Source: Mycolicibacterium sp.
GTDB taxonomy: Bacteria; Actinomycetota; Actinomycetes; Mycobacteriales; Mycobacteriaceae
NCBI RefSeq assembly: GCF_016462545.1
Contig: NZ_JAEMTA010000006.1
Location: forward strand, 62,001-126,000
Direction: 5' to 3'
Length of the DNA stretch: 64,000 nucleotides
Made by a program: the position numbers and the translations under genes. Positions 35,452-44,363 of this stretch are shown here, piece by piece. The notes under the pieces are model-generated. The model ran no database searches. It was not told where the DNA came from and saw only the letters and a program-made list of their open reading frames with translations. Position 1 is the stretch's first letter, and each line of letters starts with the position of its first letter.

Positions 35452-36257
35452 CCGACCGCCCGCTGATCGCGTATGAAACCCGTCCGTCTCGAGACGGCAC
35501 CGATGCGCCGCTCATCGCGTACGTGATCCTCGATGATCCCGAACGGCGCAACGCCCTCTCCGACGCGTTGCTCGACCAGTTGATGGCGACCCTGACGCGT
35601 GCGGCAGCAGATCCGGCCGTGCGCGTAATCGTGCTGGCCTCGTCACACCCGCGGGTGTTCTCCTCCGGCGGCAACCTCGACGCCTTCACCGATACTCGAT
35701 CGACCATCATCAAATACGTCGGCCTGAGCCGCTTTCCGGACTTGTATCGCATTCTCGGCGCCATCGACAAGCCCGTCGTGTGCGCCGCCGGCGGTGACGT
35801 GCTGGCCGGTGCGCTGGGAATGGCGTTGGCCTGTGACCTGGTGATCGCCAAGGAGTCGGCGCGGCTGGGCTGTCCCGAAATCAACGTGGGGGCATTCCCC
35901 TTCATGATCTCGGCGCTCATCTTCCGGGCCACCGGGCGCCTGGTCGCCAACGAACTGATGATGACCGGCCGACTGCTGTCGGCCACCGAGGCCGCCGCCG
36001 CGGGCCTGGTGAACCGCGTCGTTCCCGACGACGAGTTCGACGACGCCGTGCAGGCCTGGGCAGCCACCATCGCCGAGAAGTCGCCATTGCTGCTCGGCCT
36101 TGGCAAGAAGGCGTTGGGCGCCACCCGTGACCTGCCGATGGATGCCGCCCTGGACTACCTGCAGGCCCAGCTCGCACTGGCATTCACCACCGAGGACCTC
36201 GTCGAAGGCGTGCGCGCCTTCAAGGAGAAACGCACCCCGGTCTGGCGAAACACCTGA
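35448..36257 (+). CDS. Enoyl-CoA hydratase/isomerase family protein
   Basis: 269-aa crotonase. YVILDDPERRNALSDALLDQL, oxyanion blocks SSGGNLDAF and AGALGMALACDLVIA, and RLGCPEINVGAFPF. The Glu144-equivalent position is Gly, while the Glu164-equivalent is kept (CPE), so it may act as an isomerase or other crotonase rather than a standard hydratase. C-terminal VRAFKEKRTPVW is typical. ATGA overlap with the upstream reductase. Last gene before the GGTCTG-controlled promoter. Confidence 0.88.
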   Translation: MTDRPLIAYETRPSRDGTDAPLIAYVILDDPERRNALSDALLDQLMATLTRAAADPAVRVIVLASSHPRVFSSGGNLDAFTDTRSTIIKYVGLSRFPDLYRILGAIDKPVVCAAGGDVLAGALGMALACDLVIAKESARLGCPEINVGAFPFMISALIFRATGRLVANELMMTGRLLSATEAAAAGLVNRVVPDDEFDDAVQAWAATIAEKSPLLLGLGKKALGATRDLPMDAALDYLQAQLALAFTTEDLVEGVRAFKEKRTPVWRNT

Positions 36258-36277
36258 GCGCTCGGCGCTTGCCACTT

Positions 36278-36295
36278 CGGTCTGACCATTATAAT
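36278..36295 (+). promoter_or_regulatory. Promoter with GGTCTGACCAT operator (site 1)
   Basis: GGTCTGACCAT at 36279-36289 followed directly by a consensus TATAAT at 36290-36295; predicted start of transcription near 36302, 22 nt before the ligase ATG. The operator abuts the -10, so binding should repress. It matches the other three sites in the window. Confidence 0.6.
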
Positions 36296-36323
36296 ATTAC
36301 GGATATTGAGAGGACGGACCGCG

Positions 36324-37982
36324 ATGAAGCCGGGTCACTACACCGACCGCTACTCCGCCGACCAGATACGGCGCTATCGCGAAGCCGGACTGTGGGGCGA
36401 GGACACCTATTTCGACCTACTGGCCAAGCAGGTCGCACGGCGTCCCGACAAGGTCTTCGCCACCGACGGCCACCGCTCGCTGACCTACCGCGAATTGCAC
36501 GACTCTGCGTTGCGGTTGGCCGCGGGCCTGCACCTGCGCGGTTGGCGGGCCGGCGACACCGTTGCCGTTCAGCTACCCAACTGGGTCGAGTTCCTCGAAG
36601 TCACCGTTGCGCTGTCCCGGCTGGGCATCGTCGCGGTCCCGATCATGCCCATCTATCGCCGCGACGAAGTCGGCTACGTCCTGGCCAACGCCGACGTGCG
36701 CGCGGTCGTCTGCCCGGGGACCTTCAAGGGCTTCGACTATCTGGCGATGTACCAGGACCTTGCCCAGGACCGTCCCGAGCTCGACATTCTGGTGGTGCGC
36801 CCCAAGGGTTCGTCGACCGCAGGGACGGGGCTGTCGTCGGTGAAGACCGCTACGGTGCCGTCGCCGTCGGCACTGCCGCCGCAGCCGAGCGCGGACGACC
36901 CCTTCCTGATCGTCTACACCTCCGGGACCACGTCGAGGCCCAAGGGATGCGTACACACCTTCAACACCTACTGCTCGGGCGCCCGCAGCCTCACCGTCGC
37001 ATTCGACTACTCCGATTCCGACGTGCAGTTCGGTCCTTCGCCGATCACCCACACCACCGGCCTGGTCACCAGCGTCCTCGTGCCGCTGCTCAACGGGGCG
37101 GCCACCCACCTGATGGCCGAATGGGAACCGGTCAACGGACTGGCCGAGATCGCCAGGTACGGCTGCACCCAGGCCGTCACCGCCACGACGTTCCTGCAGA
37201 TGCTGTTGGCGGCCTACGACCCCGCGCACGACGACGCCTCCAGTCTGCGGATCTGGGTGTGCGCAGGCGCTCCGATCCCGACGGCAGTCGTCGAGCAGGC
37301 CGCCGCCAAACTCCCTCATCTACGGGTTCTCAGCCTCTATGGGCGCAGCGAAAATCTCTGTACCACGACGTGCTCTGTCTCCGACGACCGATCCCGTTCG
37401 TTCACCTCGGACGGCGCCGCGCTGCCAGGGCATGACGTTGCCATCGTCGGCGACGACGGTTCCGAGGTGCCCCGCGGCACCGAGGGCGACATCGCCTACC
37501 GCGGCCCGTCGCACATGATCGAATACCTGGGCAACGCCGAGGAGACCGCAGCGCTGTTCACGCCGGCGGGACTGTCCCGCTCCGGCGACATCGGGGTGAT
37601 GGACGAGGACGGATTCGTGCGGGTGACCGGACGAACCAAGGACATCATCATCCGTGGCGGCATGAACATCAGCGCTCGCGAGATCGAGGACCTGCTCGCC
37701 GCCCACCCCGGATTGAGCACGTCGGCGGTGATTGGCATTCCCGACGATCGCCTCGGCGAACGCGTGGGCTGCTTCGTGGTCCCCCACTCCGGCGAACCGC
37801 ACCCGACGGTCGAGGAACTTCGCACTTATCTGACCGACCGCGGGGTGGCCATTCAAAAGACCCCCGAGCGGGTCATCCCCGTCGAGACCCTACCGATGAC
37901 TGCCACCGGAAAAGTACAGAAGCACGTGCTGCGCCAACAGGCCGCCGCGCTCGAATCCACCACTGCCACTTCACGGAAATAG
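36324..37982 (+). CDS. Acyl-CoA ligase, cyclohexanecarboxylate-CoA ligase (AliA)-like
   Basis: 552-aa AMP-forming ligase. P-loop VYTSGTTSRPKGCVHTF, PITHTTGLVTSV, A5-like LSLYGRSENLCTTTC, A7 RSGDIGVMDEDG, A8 TGRTKDIIIRGGMNISAREIE, and the catalytic Lys in PMTATGKVQKHVLR. The N terminus (GHYTDRYSADQIRRYREAGLWGEDT) is typical of the group often named cyclohexanecarboxylate-CoA ligase. ATG selected with AGAGGACGG upstream. It heads an operon with an acyl-CoA dehydrogenase and a second ligase. Confidence 0.88.
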   Translation: MKPGHYTDRYSADQIRRYREAGLWGEDTYFDLLAKQVARRPDKVFATDGHRSLTYRELHDSALRLAAGLHLRGWRAGDTVAVQLPNWVEFLEVTVALSRLGIVAVPIMPIYRRDEVGYVLANADVRAVVCPGTFKGFDYLAMYQDLAQDRPELDILVVRPKGSSTAGTGLSSVKTATVPSPSALPPQPSADDPFLIVYTSGTTSRPKGCVHTFNTYCSGARSLTVAFDYSDSDVQFGPSPITHTTGLVTSVLVPLLNGAATHLMAEWEPVNGLAEIARYGCTQAVTATTFLQMLLAAYDPAHDDASSLRIWVCAGAPIPTAVVEQAAAKLPHLRVLSLYGRSENLCTTTCSVSDDRSRSFTSDGAALPGHDVAIVGDDGSEVPRGTEGDIAYRGPSHMIEYLGNAEETAALFTPAGLSRSGDIGVMDEDGFVRVTGRTKDIIIRGGMNISAREIEDLLAAHPGLSTSAVIGIPDDRLGERVGCFVVPHSGEPHPTVEELRTYLTDRGVAIQKTPERVIPVETLPMTATGKVQKHVLRQQAAALESTTATSRK

Positions 37983-37986
37983 CCGC

Positions 37987-39177
37987 ATGGACCTCAAAGA
38001 CAGTCCGGAAGAAGCCGAATTCCGAAGTCGCGCCAGAGATTGGCTGAAAGCGACCCTGCCCACCCTCGGCGGGCCGGAACCGCATCGCCTCGAAGACAAA
38101 CACGACTATTGGACGCGTTGGCAGCGGCTGATGTTCGACGCCGGCTTCGCCGGTCTGTCCTGGCCACGGGAATTCGGTGGCGGTGGCGCCGATGCCAAGA
38201 TCAAGGCGGTGTTCACCGAGGAGCTCGATCGCGCGGGGGCCCCGGAACGCCTCAACATCATCGGTGAGGACTTCAGTGGACCCACCATCATCGCGTTCGG
38301 AACCTCAGACCAGCAGCAGCGCTACCTGCAATCGATCCTCACCGGCGAGCACGTCTGGTGTCAGCTGTTCTCCGAGCCGGAATCTGGCTCCGATCTGGCC
38401 TCGCTGCGCACCACCGCCACCAAGATCGACGGCGGCTGGCGCATCACCGGACAGAAGATCTGGACCAGCCGGGCCCAACTGGCTTCGTACGCAATCCTCT
38501 TGGCGCGCACGGGCGGCGGCGCCCGACATCGCGGTATCACCTACTTCCTGCTCGACATGGCCGCGCCGGGAGTACGGGTTCGCCCGCTGTCACATCTGCT
38601 CGGCGAGGCCGAGTTCAACGAGGTGTTCCTCGAGGACGTCTTCGTGCCCGACTCCGACGTGGTCGGCGCCGTCGACGACGGATGGCGCGTCGCGATGGGC
38701 ACGCTTGCGTTCGAACGGGTGGCGATCGCCACCGGTCGGGTCAACACCACCGGTGCCGTGAACGATCTGATCGACGAGATCGCCCACCACCGCAACGACG
38801 ACGGCAGCCCACTCGGCGCCGATCCGCTGGTACGGCAGAAGATCGCCGACCTCTACGGTCGGGCACTGACCCACTACCTCATCAGCCAGCGCGTCATCAC
38901 CGGCGCCGCTGCCGGTGCGCCGCCGGGACCGGTGACGTCCATCGGCAAGCTGTTCTTCTGTCCGCTGGTCGAGGACATCGCCGACTTCGGGTTGTCCCTC
39001 TCCGATCTGGACGGGCAGCTCTCGCTTCCCGAAAAGGACTCCCCGACGACCGACGCTGCCGGAGAGCGGTGGTTGCGACTCGCAACCCAGGCCCGTGGCA
39101 CCGCGATCGCGGGCGGCTCCACCTTCATTCAGCGCAACATCGTGGCCGAGCGCATCCTCGGCATGCCCAGAGAGTAG
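37987..39177 (+). CDS. Acyl-CoA dehydrogenase (FadE family)
   Basis: 396-aa flavoprotein. QLFSEPESGSDLASLRTTATKID is the FAD/substrate block, WRITGQKIWTSRAQLASYAILLART and FNEVFLEDVFVPDSDVVG follow. A Glu in LAFERVAIATGR is at the isovaleryl-type catalytic position. C-terminal FIQRNIVAERILGMPRE is typical of the FadE subset that can form heteromeric ring or steroid side-chain dehydrogenases. Starts 4 nt after the ligase stop. Probably desaturates the CoA ester produced by that ligase. Confidence 0.9.
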   Translation: MDLKDSPEEAEFRSRARDWLKATLPTLGGPEPHRLEDKHDYWTRWQRLMFDAGFAGLSWPREFGGGGADAKIKAVFTEELDRAGAPERLNIIGEDFSGPTIIAFGTSDQQQRYLQSILTGEHVWCQLFSEPESGSDLASLRTTATKIDGGWRITGQKIWTSRAQLASYAILLARTGGGARHRGITYFLLDMAAPGVRVRPLSHLLGEAEFNEVFLEDVFVPDSDVVGAVDDGWRVAMGTLAFERVAIATGRVNTTGAVNDLIDEIAHHRNDDGSPLGADPLVRQKIADLYGRALTHYLISQRVITGAAAGAPPGPVTSIGKLFFCPLVEDIADFGLSLSDLDGQLSLPEKDSPTTDAAGERWLRLATQARGTAIAGGSTFIQRNIVAERILGMPRE

Positions 39178-39190
39178 GGGTGCCGCACTC

Positions 39191-41170
39191 GTGAGCGACT
39201 ACCGGTGGGATCCCAGCACCGACTACATCGACAACGCCAACGTCACCCGGTTGGCGCTGGCACACGGCATCAGCGACATCCACGAGTTGCGGGCGCGCTC
39301 CGTCGCCGACGTCGGATGGTATTGGGGCGCAGTACTCGATGATCTGGACATCACCTTCGCGACTCCGTACTCACGCGTGCTCGACATCAGTCGCGGCATC
39401 GAATATCCGGACTGGTTCGTCGGCGCCGAACTGAACATCGTGGACTGCTGCGTCCGTCGCTGGCGCGACGACGATCCTGACCGGATCGCCGTCAGCCACG
39501 AGACCGAGGACGGCCGGCTCAGGACGCTGACCTTCGGGCAACTCGCCGACGAGATCGCCAGGGCCGCCGCAGGATTGCGCAGGCTCGGAATTCAACCCGG
39601 CGACGCGGTGGCACTGTATCTTCCGATGATTCCCGAGGCAGTCATCGCGTGCTACGCAATAGCCTCACTCGGGGCGGTCCTGGTGCCGCTGTTCTCCGGA
39701 TTCGCCGCTGCCGCCATCACCGCGCGACTCACCGACGCCGACGTCAAGGCCGTCGTGGTGGCCGACGGCACCATCCGTCGGCGTCGTCCCGTCCCGATGC
39801 TGCCGCAGCTCGCCACCGCACTGGCGGGCAGCCCCACGGTGCACGACGTCATCGTCGTCGACAACGTCGGCGCGACAGATGATTTCGATGCCGGCGACGT
39901 GCGCGTGACGTCGTGGTCGGCAATGGTCTCCGAGCCGGCCGAGCTGGTGACCGAGCCGTTGCCCGCCATGCACCCGCTGCTGCTGGCGTACACCTCGGGA
40001 ACCACCGGCCGTCCCAAGGGCGCGGTCCACACCCATGCGGGCTTCCTGGTCAAGACCGCCAGCGAGGTCGCCTACTCCTTCGACATGGGCCGCGACGGCG
40101 TGTTCTGCTGGATCACCGACATGGGCTGGATCATGGGGCCACTCTCCATCATCGGGACCCATGCCAACGGCGCGTCGCTGGTGTTGTACGAGGGCTCCCC
40201 CGATGTGCCGGACGACTATCGGCTCTGGGATCTCGTCGGCCGCCACCGCATCTCGATGCTCGGCGTCTCGCCAACGCTCATTCGCGTGTTGAAGGGTTCC
40301 GATCTGACCGAGATCGCGACCCGCGACCTGTCCTCGGTTCACGTGCTCGGATCGACCGGTGAGCCGTGGGACCCCGATTCCTATGACTGGCTGGCGCGTG
40401 AGGTGTTCGGTGGGCGCGTGCCGGTGATCAACTTCTCCGGCGGCACCGAGGTCGGTGGATCATTCCTGGCCCCGTACCCCGTCGAACCCATCGGTAGCTG
40501 TTCACTCGGTGGGCCGTCGCTGGGGATGGACGTCGACGTCGTCGACGACGAGGCCAGGCCGATCCGGGGCCGGGTCGGCGAACTCGTGTGCAGGCAACCC
40601 TGGCCGGCGATGACGCGCGGCATCTGGAAGGACGATCAGCGCTACCTCGACGCCTACTGGTCGCGTTTCCCAGGGTTGTGGACACACGGCGACTTCGCCA
40701 TGGTCGACGACGACGGTCAGTGGTTCATCCTGGGCCGGTCCGACGACGTCATGAACGTCGCGGGCAAGAGGTTGGCCCCGGCCGAGGTGGAGTCGGCGCT
40801 CTCGACCCATCCGGCCATCGCGGAGGTGGCTGCCGTCGGCGTGCCCGATCCGGTCAAGGGGGAAGCGGTATGGGCATTTTGGGTGGCCCGTCAAGGCCTC
40901 GAGGGTGTGCTGCCCGCCGATGAAACGGTGGCAGCGGAGTTGAAGGCCATCGTAAGTGCACAGCTGGGAAAGCCCTTCGCCCCTTCACGGATCTGGCGGG
41001 TCGACGCACTGCCCAAGACCAGGTCGGCGAAGATCCTGCGCCGAGCGATCCGGGCAGCTGCGCTCGACGTCGACCCCGGTGATCTGTCGGGAGCCGAGAA
41101 TCCGGGCGCCGTCGACGACATCCGACGGTTGGTGGCGCGTCAGTCGTCGACGACGATGGAATCGCGTTGA
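39191..41170 (+). CDS. Acetyl-/propionyl-CoA synthetase-like acyl-CoA ligase
   Basis: 659-aa AMP-forming synthetase with the longer Acs-type N terminus (SVADVGWYWGAVLDDLDITF, then EYPDWFVGAELNIVDCCVRRW). P-loop LAYTSGTTGRPKGAVHTH, WITDMGWIMGPLSIIG, INFSGGTEVGGSFL, WTHGDFAMVDDDG, GRSDDVMNVAGKRLAPAEVESAL, and the Lys in PKTRSAKILRR. Likely activates a short or branched acid released by the pathway. GTG start with AGGGG 10 nt upstream. Its 3' end overlaps the convergent GntR gene by 31 nt. Confidence 0.9.
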   Translation: MSDYRWDPSTDYIDNANVTRLALAHGISDIHELRARSVADVGWYWGAVLDDLDITFATPYSRVLDISRGIEYPDWFVGAELNIVDCCVRRWRDDDPDRIAVSHETEDGRLRTLTFGQLADEIARAAAGLRRLGIQPGDAVALYLPMIPEAVIACYAIASLGAVLVPLFSGFAAAAITARLTDADVKAVVVADGTIRRRRPVPMLPQLATALAGSPTVHDVIVVDNVGATDDFDAGDVRVTSWSAMVSEPAELVTEPLPAMHPLLLAYTSGTTGRPKGAVHTHAGFLVKTASEVAYSFDMGRDGVFCWITDMGWIMGPLSIIGTHANGASLVLYEGSPDVPDDYRLWDLVGRHRISMLGVSPTLIRVLKGSDLTEIATRDLSSVHVLGSTGEPWDPDSYDWLAREVFGGRVPVINFSGGTEVGGSFLAPYPVEPIGSCSLGGPSLGMDVDVVDDEARPIRGRVGELVCRQPWPAMTRGIWKDDQRYLDAYWSRFPGLWTHGDFAMVDDDGQWFILGRSDDVMNVAGKRLAPAEVESALSTHPAIAEVAAVGVPDPVKGEAVWAFWVARQGLEGVLPADETVAAELKAIVSAQLGKPFAPSRIWRVDALPKTRSAKILRRAIRAAALDVDPGDLSGAENPGAVDDIRRLVARQSSTTMESR

Positions 41171-41898
41171 TCGACCTTGAGGGCCGCCGCAGCGTAGCTG
41201 TGCACGTGCCTGCGCATCCGTCGGCCGGCAGCTTCGGCGTCCCGGTCGCGGATGGCGTTGGTGATCGACTTGTGCGCGCGCACGGTGACGTCGCGGACCT
41301 TGTCGTCGACGAACGCGGCGTTCTCGGTACCGGCGTAGATGGCTTGCGACAGCGCGGTCATGAAACCGATCAGCAGATCGTTGTGGCTGGCGACCGCGAC
41401 GCCGACGTGCCAGTCGAGATTGGCCTGCAGGAACTGCGGAAGTCCGGCATCGGAGTCTGCGATCGATTCGTTCGCCCGCTCCAACACGGCCAGCTCCTCC
41501 GGCGTGTGCTTGGTGGCGGCCAGCTCCGCGCAAAAGGGCTCGAGCGCTTCGCGGGTTTCCATCAGGTCCACCAACTTGATCTGTCTGCCACGGATCAACA
41601 TGCTCACCGAACTGGCCATCGACGCCGTGGTCGGGCGTTGCACGAACGCGCCACCGGCCCGACCCGCCTTGACCCGCACCAGGTTCTGCACCTCGAGGAT
41701 GCGCAGCGCCTCCCGCACGGTGGCACGGCTCATCTGGGTCTGTTTCACCAGTTCGCGCTCGGCGGGCAGCGCCGAGCCTTCCTTGAGCTCGCCGTTCAGA
41801 ATGCGCTCACGCAGTTCGCGTGCCAATACGTCGGGCGCCTTGGGCACGTCCACGGGACCCAAGGTGAGCGCCGAGCGCGAAGGCCTGTCGCCGTCCAC
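41140..41898 (-). CDS. GntR-family (FadR/FCD) regulator, candidate controller of the GGTCTG regulon
   Basis: 252-aa regulator. Winged HTH: LARELRERILNGELKEGSALPAERELVKQTQMSRATVREALRILEVQNLVRVKAGRAGGAFV. C-terminal FCD domain with candidate metal/effector residues (MLIRGRQIKLVDLMETREALEPF, LDWHVGVAVASHNDLL, MRRHVHSYAAAAL). The GTG has GAGGAG 5 nt upstream. A GGTCTGACC operator lies in its divergent promoter region with the acyl-CoA dehydrogenase, consistent with autoregulation. Ligand probably an acyl-CoA intermediate (inference). Confidence 0.9.
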   Translation of the reverse strand: MDGDRPSRSALTLGPVDVPKAPDVLARELRERILNGELKEGSALPAERELVKQTQMSRATVREALRILEVQNLVRVKAGRAGGAFVQRPTTASMASSVSMLIRGRQIKLVDLMETREALEPFCAELAATKHTPEELAVLERANESIADSDAGLPQFLQANLDWHVGVAVASHNDLLIGFMTALSQAIYAGTENAAFVDDKVRDVTVRAHKSITNAIRDRDAEAAGRRMRRHVHSYAAAALKVDQRDSIVVDD

Positions 41899-41928
41899 GA
41901 AGTCTCCTCACCACACATCAATGGACTT

Positions 41929-41945
41929 ATGGTCAGACCTAATTT
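41929..41945. promoter_or_regulatory. Divergent promoter with GGTCTGACC operator (site 2)
   Basis: GGTCAGACC at 41931-41939 on the plus strand (GGTCTGACCAT read on the minus). A TAATTT -10-like hexamer follows at 41940-41945 for the acyl-CoA dehydrogenase on the plus strand. The site is shared by the GntR gene on the minus strand. Confidence 0.58.
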
Positions 41946-42010
41946 ACCATCCACCGTCCGGAATCGCTGCGAACTCTACGTGCGACCGGCCCTCGACCCG
42001 GGAGTGACAC

Positions 42011-43093
42011 GTGCACTGGGAACTATCTGACGAACAGAACCTCTACACCGAGTCGGTGCGCGACTGGCTCGCCGCGCACGCCGCCCCGGACAGGGTGCGC
42101 CGCTGGTTGGAGGCAGGCGATCACCGCAGTCTCGACAACGCCCTGATCGATGACGGTTGGGCAGGCGTCGGCTTCGACGAGGCGGCCGGAGGCCAAGGCG
42201 GCAGCGTCCTCGAATTGGCGCTCACGGCGCGCGAACTCGGCAGGACCGCAGCGCCTTCGGGCTGCTGGCTGGCCAGAGCCGTGGCCGATGCAGGGCTGCT
42301 CGGCGAACCCGAATTGACCAGAGCCATGCTCGAACAGGGCGAGATCACCGCCGTCGCGGTGCGCTGTGACCGCATCCCCGCGTCGAGCGGCCTGCACTGG
42401 CACGACGGGCGCGTGAGCGGTGAGGTGCCCAGCGTGCTCGGCGCAGAACATGCCCACCGCTTTCTGGTGCCGGTGGCACTCCCTGACGGCGGCCTCGCGC
42501 TGGCCATCGTCGAACGCGACGGTAACGAGGTCCGCGTCCGCCCCCGCGACCTGCTCGACCGGTCCCGCAATGCCGCCGACGTGACGTTCGACTCGGCCCC
42601 CGGTCGGCTCACCGAATGTGACGACGCCACAGGAGCTCTCAGTGCCGTCGCGCACCGCGCCGCCGCCCTTGTGGCTGCCGATGCCCTCGGCGCGGGTGAG
42701 CGGATGCTGGCCATGAGCGTGGAATACGCCAAGCAACGCACCCAGTTCGGGCGGCCCATCGCCGCGTTCCAGGCCGTCAAACACGCGGCGGCGCAAATGC
42801 TCGTCACCGTCGAGGCGGGCTATTCGGTGGCCCTGTTCGCCGCGGCCTCCCTGCAGGACGGGGCCGTCGACTCCGGTCTGCATGCGGCGGCAGCGAAGGC
42901 TCAGGTGACGGCGGATGTGGCGACACTGGCAGATTCGGCCCTCACCGTGCACGGTGCGATCGGCTACACCTGGGAGTACGACCTGCAGCTGTTCTACAAG
43001 CGCGCCAAGCTCAATCACGTCCTGTTCGGTGCGCCGTCGGCGTGGAACGAGCGCATCGCCGCGGCACTGCCCCTGATTCCGGTGGCGTCATGA
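42011..43093 (+). CDS. Acyl-CoA dehydrogenase family protein lacking the usual catalytic Glu
   Basis: 360-aa FadE-type protein, shorter than the norm. MHWELSDEQNLYTESVRDWL and AGVGFDEAAGGQGGSVLELAL form the N-terminal domain; KQRTQFGRPIAAFQAVKHAAAQ is the FAD-binding block; LTVHGAIGYTWEYDLQLFYKRAK follows. Neither the isovaleryl-type Glu (position reads AHRAAALVAADALG) nor the MCAD-type Glu (VLFGAPSAW) is present. Such subunits occur in alpha2beta2 dehydrogenases, where the partner supplies the base; the neighbouring FadE genes are candidate partners. GntR-divergent promoter with an operator. Confidence 0.87.
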   Translation: MHWELSDEQNLYTESVRDWLAAHAAPDRVRRWLEAGDHRSLDNALIDDGWAGVGFDEAAGGQGGSVLELALTARELGRTAAPSGCWLARAVADAGLLGEPELTRAMLEQGEITAVAVRCDRIPASSGLHWHDGRVSGEVPSVLGAEHAHRFLVPVALPDGGLALAIVERDGNEVRVRPRDLLDRSRNAADVTFDSAPGRLTECDDATGALSAVAHRAAALVAADALGAGERMLAMSVEYAKQRTQFGRPIAAFQAVKHAAAQMLVTVEAGYSVALFAAASLQDGAVDSGLHAAAAKAQVTADVATLADSALTVHGAIGYTWEYDLQLFYKRAKLNHVLFGAPSAWNERIAAALPLIPVAS

Positions 43094-43112
43094 GTATTCT
43101 CCTGTACTTCCA

Positions 43113-43141
43113 TTTTGGTCTGTCCATTAGTACAGTTGACC
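43113..43141 (+). promoter_or_regulatory. Promoter with TTTTGGTCTGTCCAT element (site 3)
   Basis: TTTTGGTCTGTCCAT (43113-43127), 8 nt, then TTGACC (43136-43141). TACAGT at 43131-43136 fits a -10. The same composite, with identical spacing, recurs upstream of the aldehyde dehydrogenase. It lies in the short gap before the large operon. Confidence 0.58.
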
Positions 43142-43196
43142 AAACGATGTTGCCTTCGGTGCCCTTGCACGCGACATCGAGGAACGGGAGCACATC

Positions 43197-44363
43197 GTGG
43201 ACTTCGAGCTGACCGACGATCAGCAGACCATCAGGTCTGCGGTGGCCGAACTCGCCGTCAAGTTCGACGACCACTACTGGATGACCAAGGACCGCGACCA
43301 CGAGTTCCCGAGGGAGTTCTACGACGCCTTCGCCGAGGGCGGCTGGCTGGGCATCACCACCCCCGAGGAGTACGGCGGCCACGGTTACGGAATCACCGAG
43401 GCGTCACTGCTCCTCGAGGAGGTCGCGGCCTCCGGCGGCGGGATGAACGCGGCCAGCTCGATACACATGTCCATCTTCGGGATGCACCCGGTCATCGTGC
43501 ACGGCTCCGAGGAACTCAAGGCCCGCACGCTCCCGCGGATCGTCACCGGCGACCTGCACGTCTGCTTCGGCGTCACCGAACCCGGCGCTGGACTCGACAC
43601 CACGAAGATCACCACCTTCGCCCGCCGCGAGGGCGACCACTACGTGGTCAACGGCCGGAAGGTGTGGATCTCCAAGGCCGTCGAGTCGGAGAAGGTGCTG
43701 CTGCTCACCAGGACCACCAAGTTCGAGGACTCCGCCCGCAAGACCGACGGACTCACGCTGTTCCTGACCGACCTCGACCGCAGCAAGGTCGACATCCGGC
43801 CGATCCCGAAGATGGGCCGCAACGCGGTGACCTCCAACGAGCTGTTCATCGACAACCTCGAGATCCCGGTCGAGGACCGGGTCGGCGAGGAAGGCAAGGG
43901 CTTCCAGTACATCCTCGACGGCCTGAACCCGGAGCGCTGCCTGATCGCAGCAGAGGCGCTGGGCATCGGTCGGGCCGCGCTGCGTGCCGCGGTGCGCTAC
44001 GGCAACGAGCGCGAGGTGTTCGGTCGACCGATCGGCATGAACCAGGGCATCCAGTTCCCGCTGGCCGATTCGCTCGCCCGACTGGATGCGGCCGAGTTGA
44101 TCCTGCGCAAGGCCACCTGGCTCTACGACAATGGGAAACCTTGTGCGCGCGAGGCGAATACGGCCAAGTACCTGTGCGCGGACGCGGGTTTCGACGCGGC
44201 CGACCGCGCCCTGCAGACCCACGGTGGCATGGGCTACTCCGAGGAGTACCACGTCGCCCGGTACTTCCGCGAGGCGCGCCTCACCCGGATCGCACCGATC
44301 AGCCAGGAGATGGTGCTCAACTATCTGGGATCCCACGTCCTCGGCATGCCGAGGAGCTACTGA
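43197..44363 (+). CDS. Acyl-CoA dehydrogenase (FadE; AliB-like candidate)
   Basis: 388-aa FAD-dependent dehydrogenase. FELTDDQQTIRSAVAELAVKFDD, GVTEPGAGLDTTKITTFARR, YVVNGRKVWISKAVESEKVLLL, LNPERCLIAAEALGIGRAALR (isovaleryl-type Glu present), NEREVFGRPIGMNQGIQFPLAD, and LQTHGGMGYSEEYHVARYFREARL. GTG start with GGGAG 7 nt upstream. It is the first gene of a long operon that also holds the BadH- and BadK-like genes, so it may introduce the ring double bond (AliB role). That assignment is by context. Confidence 0.92.
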   Translation: MDFELTDDQQTIRSAVAELAVKFDDHYWMTKDRDHEFPREFYDAFAEGGWLGITTPEEYGGHGYGITEASLLLEEVAASGGGMNAASSIHMSIFGMHPVIVHGSEELKARTLPRIVTGDLHVCFGVTEPGAGLDTTKITTFARREGDHYVVNGRKVWISKAVESEKVLLLTRTTKFEDSARKTDGLTLFLTDLDRSKVDIRPIPKMGRNAVTSNELFIDNLEIPVEDRVGEEGKGFQYILDGLNPERCLIAAEALGIGRAALRAAVRYGNEREVFGRPIGMNQGIQFPLADSLARLDAAELILRKATWLYDNGKPCAREANTAKYLCADAGFDAADRALQTHGGMGYSEEYHVARYFREARLTRIAPISQEMVLNYLGSHVLGMPRSY

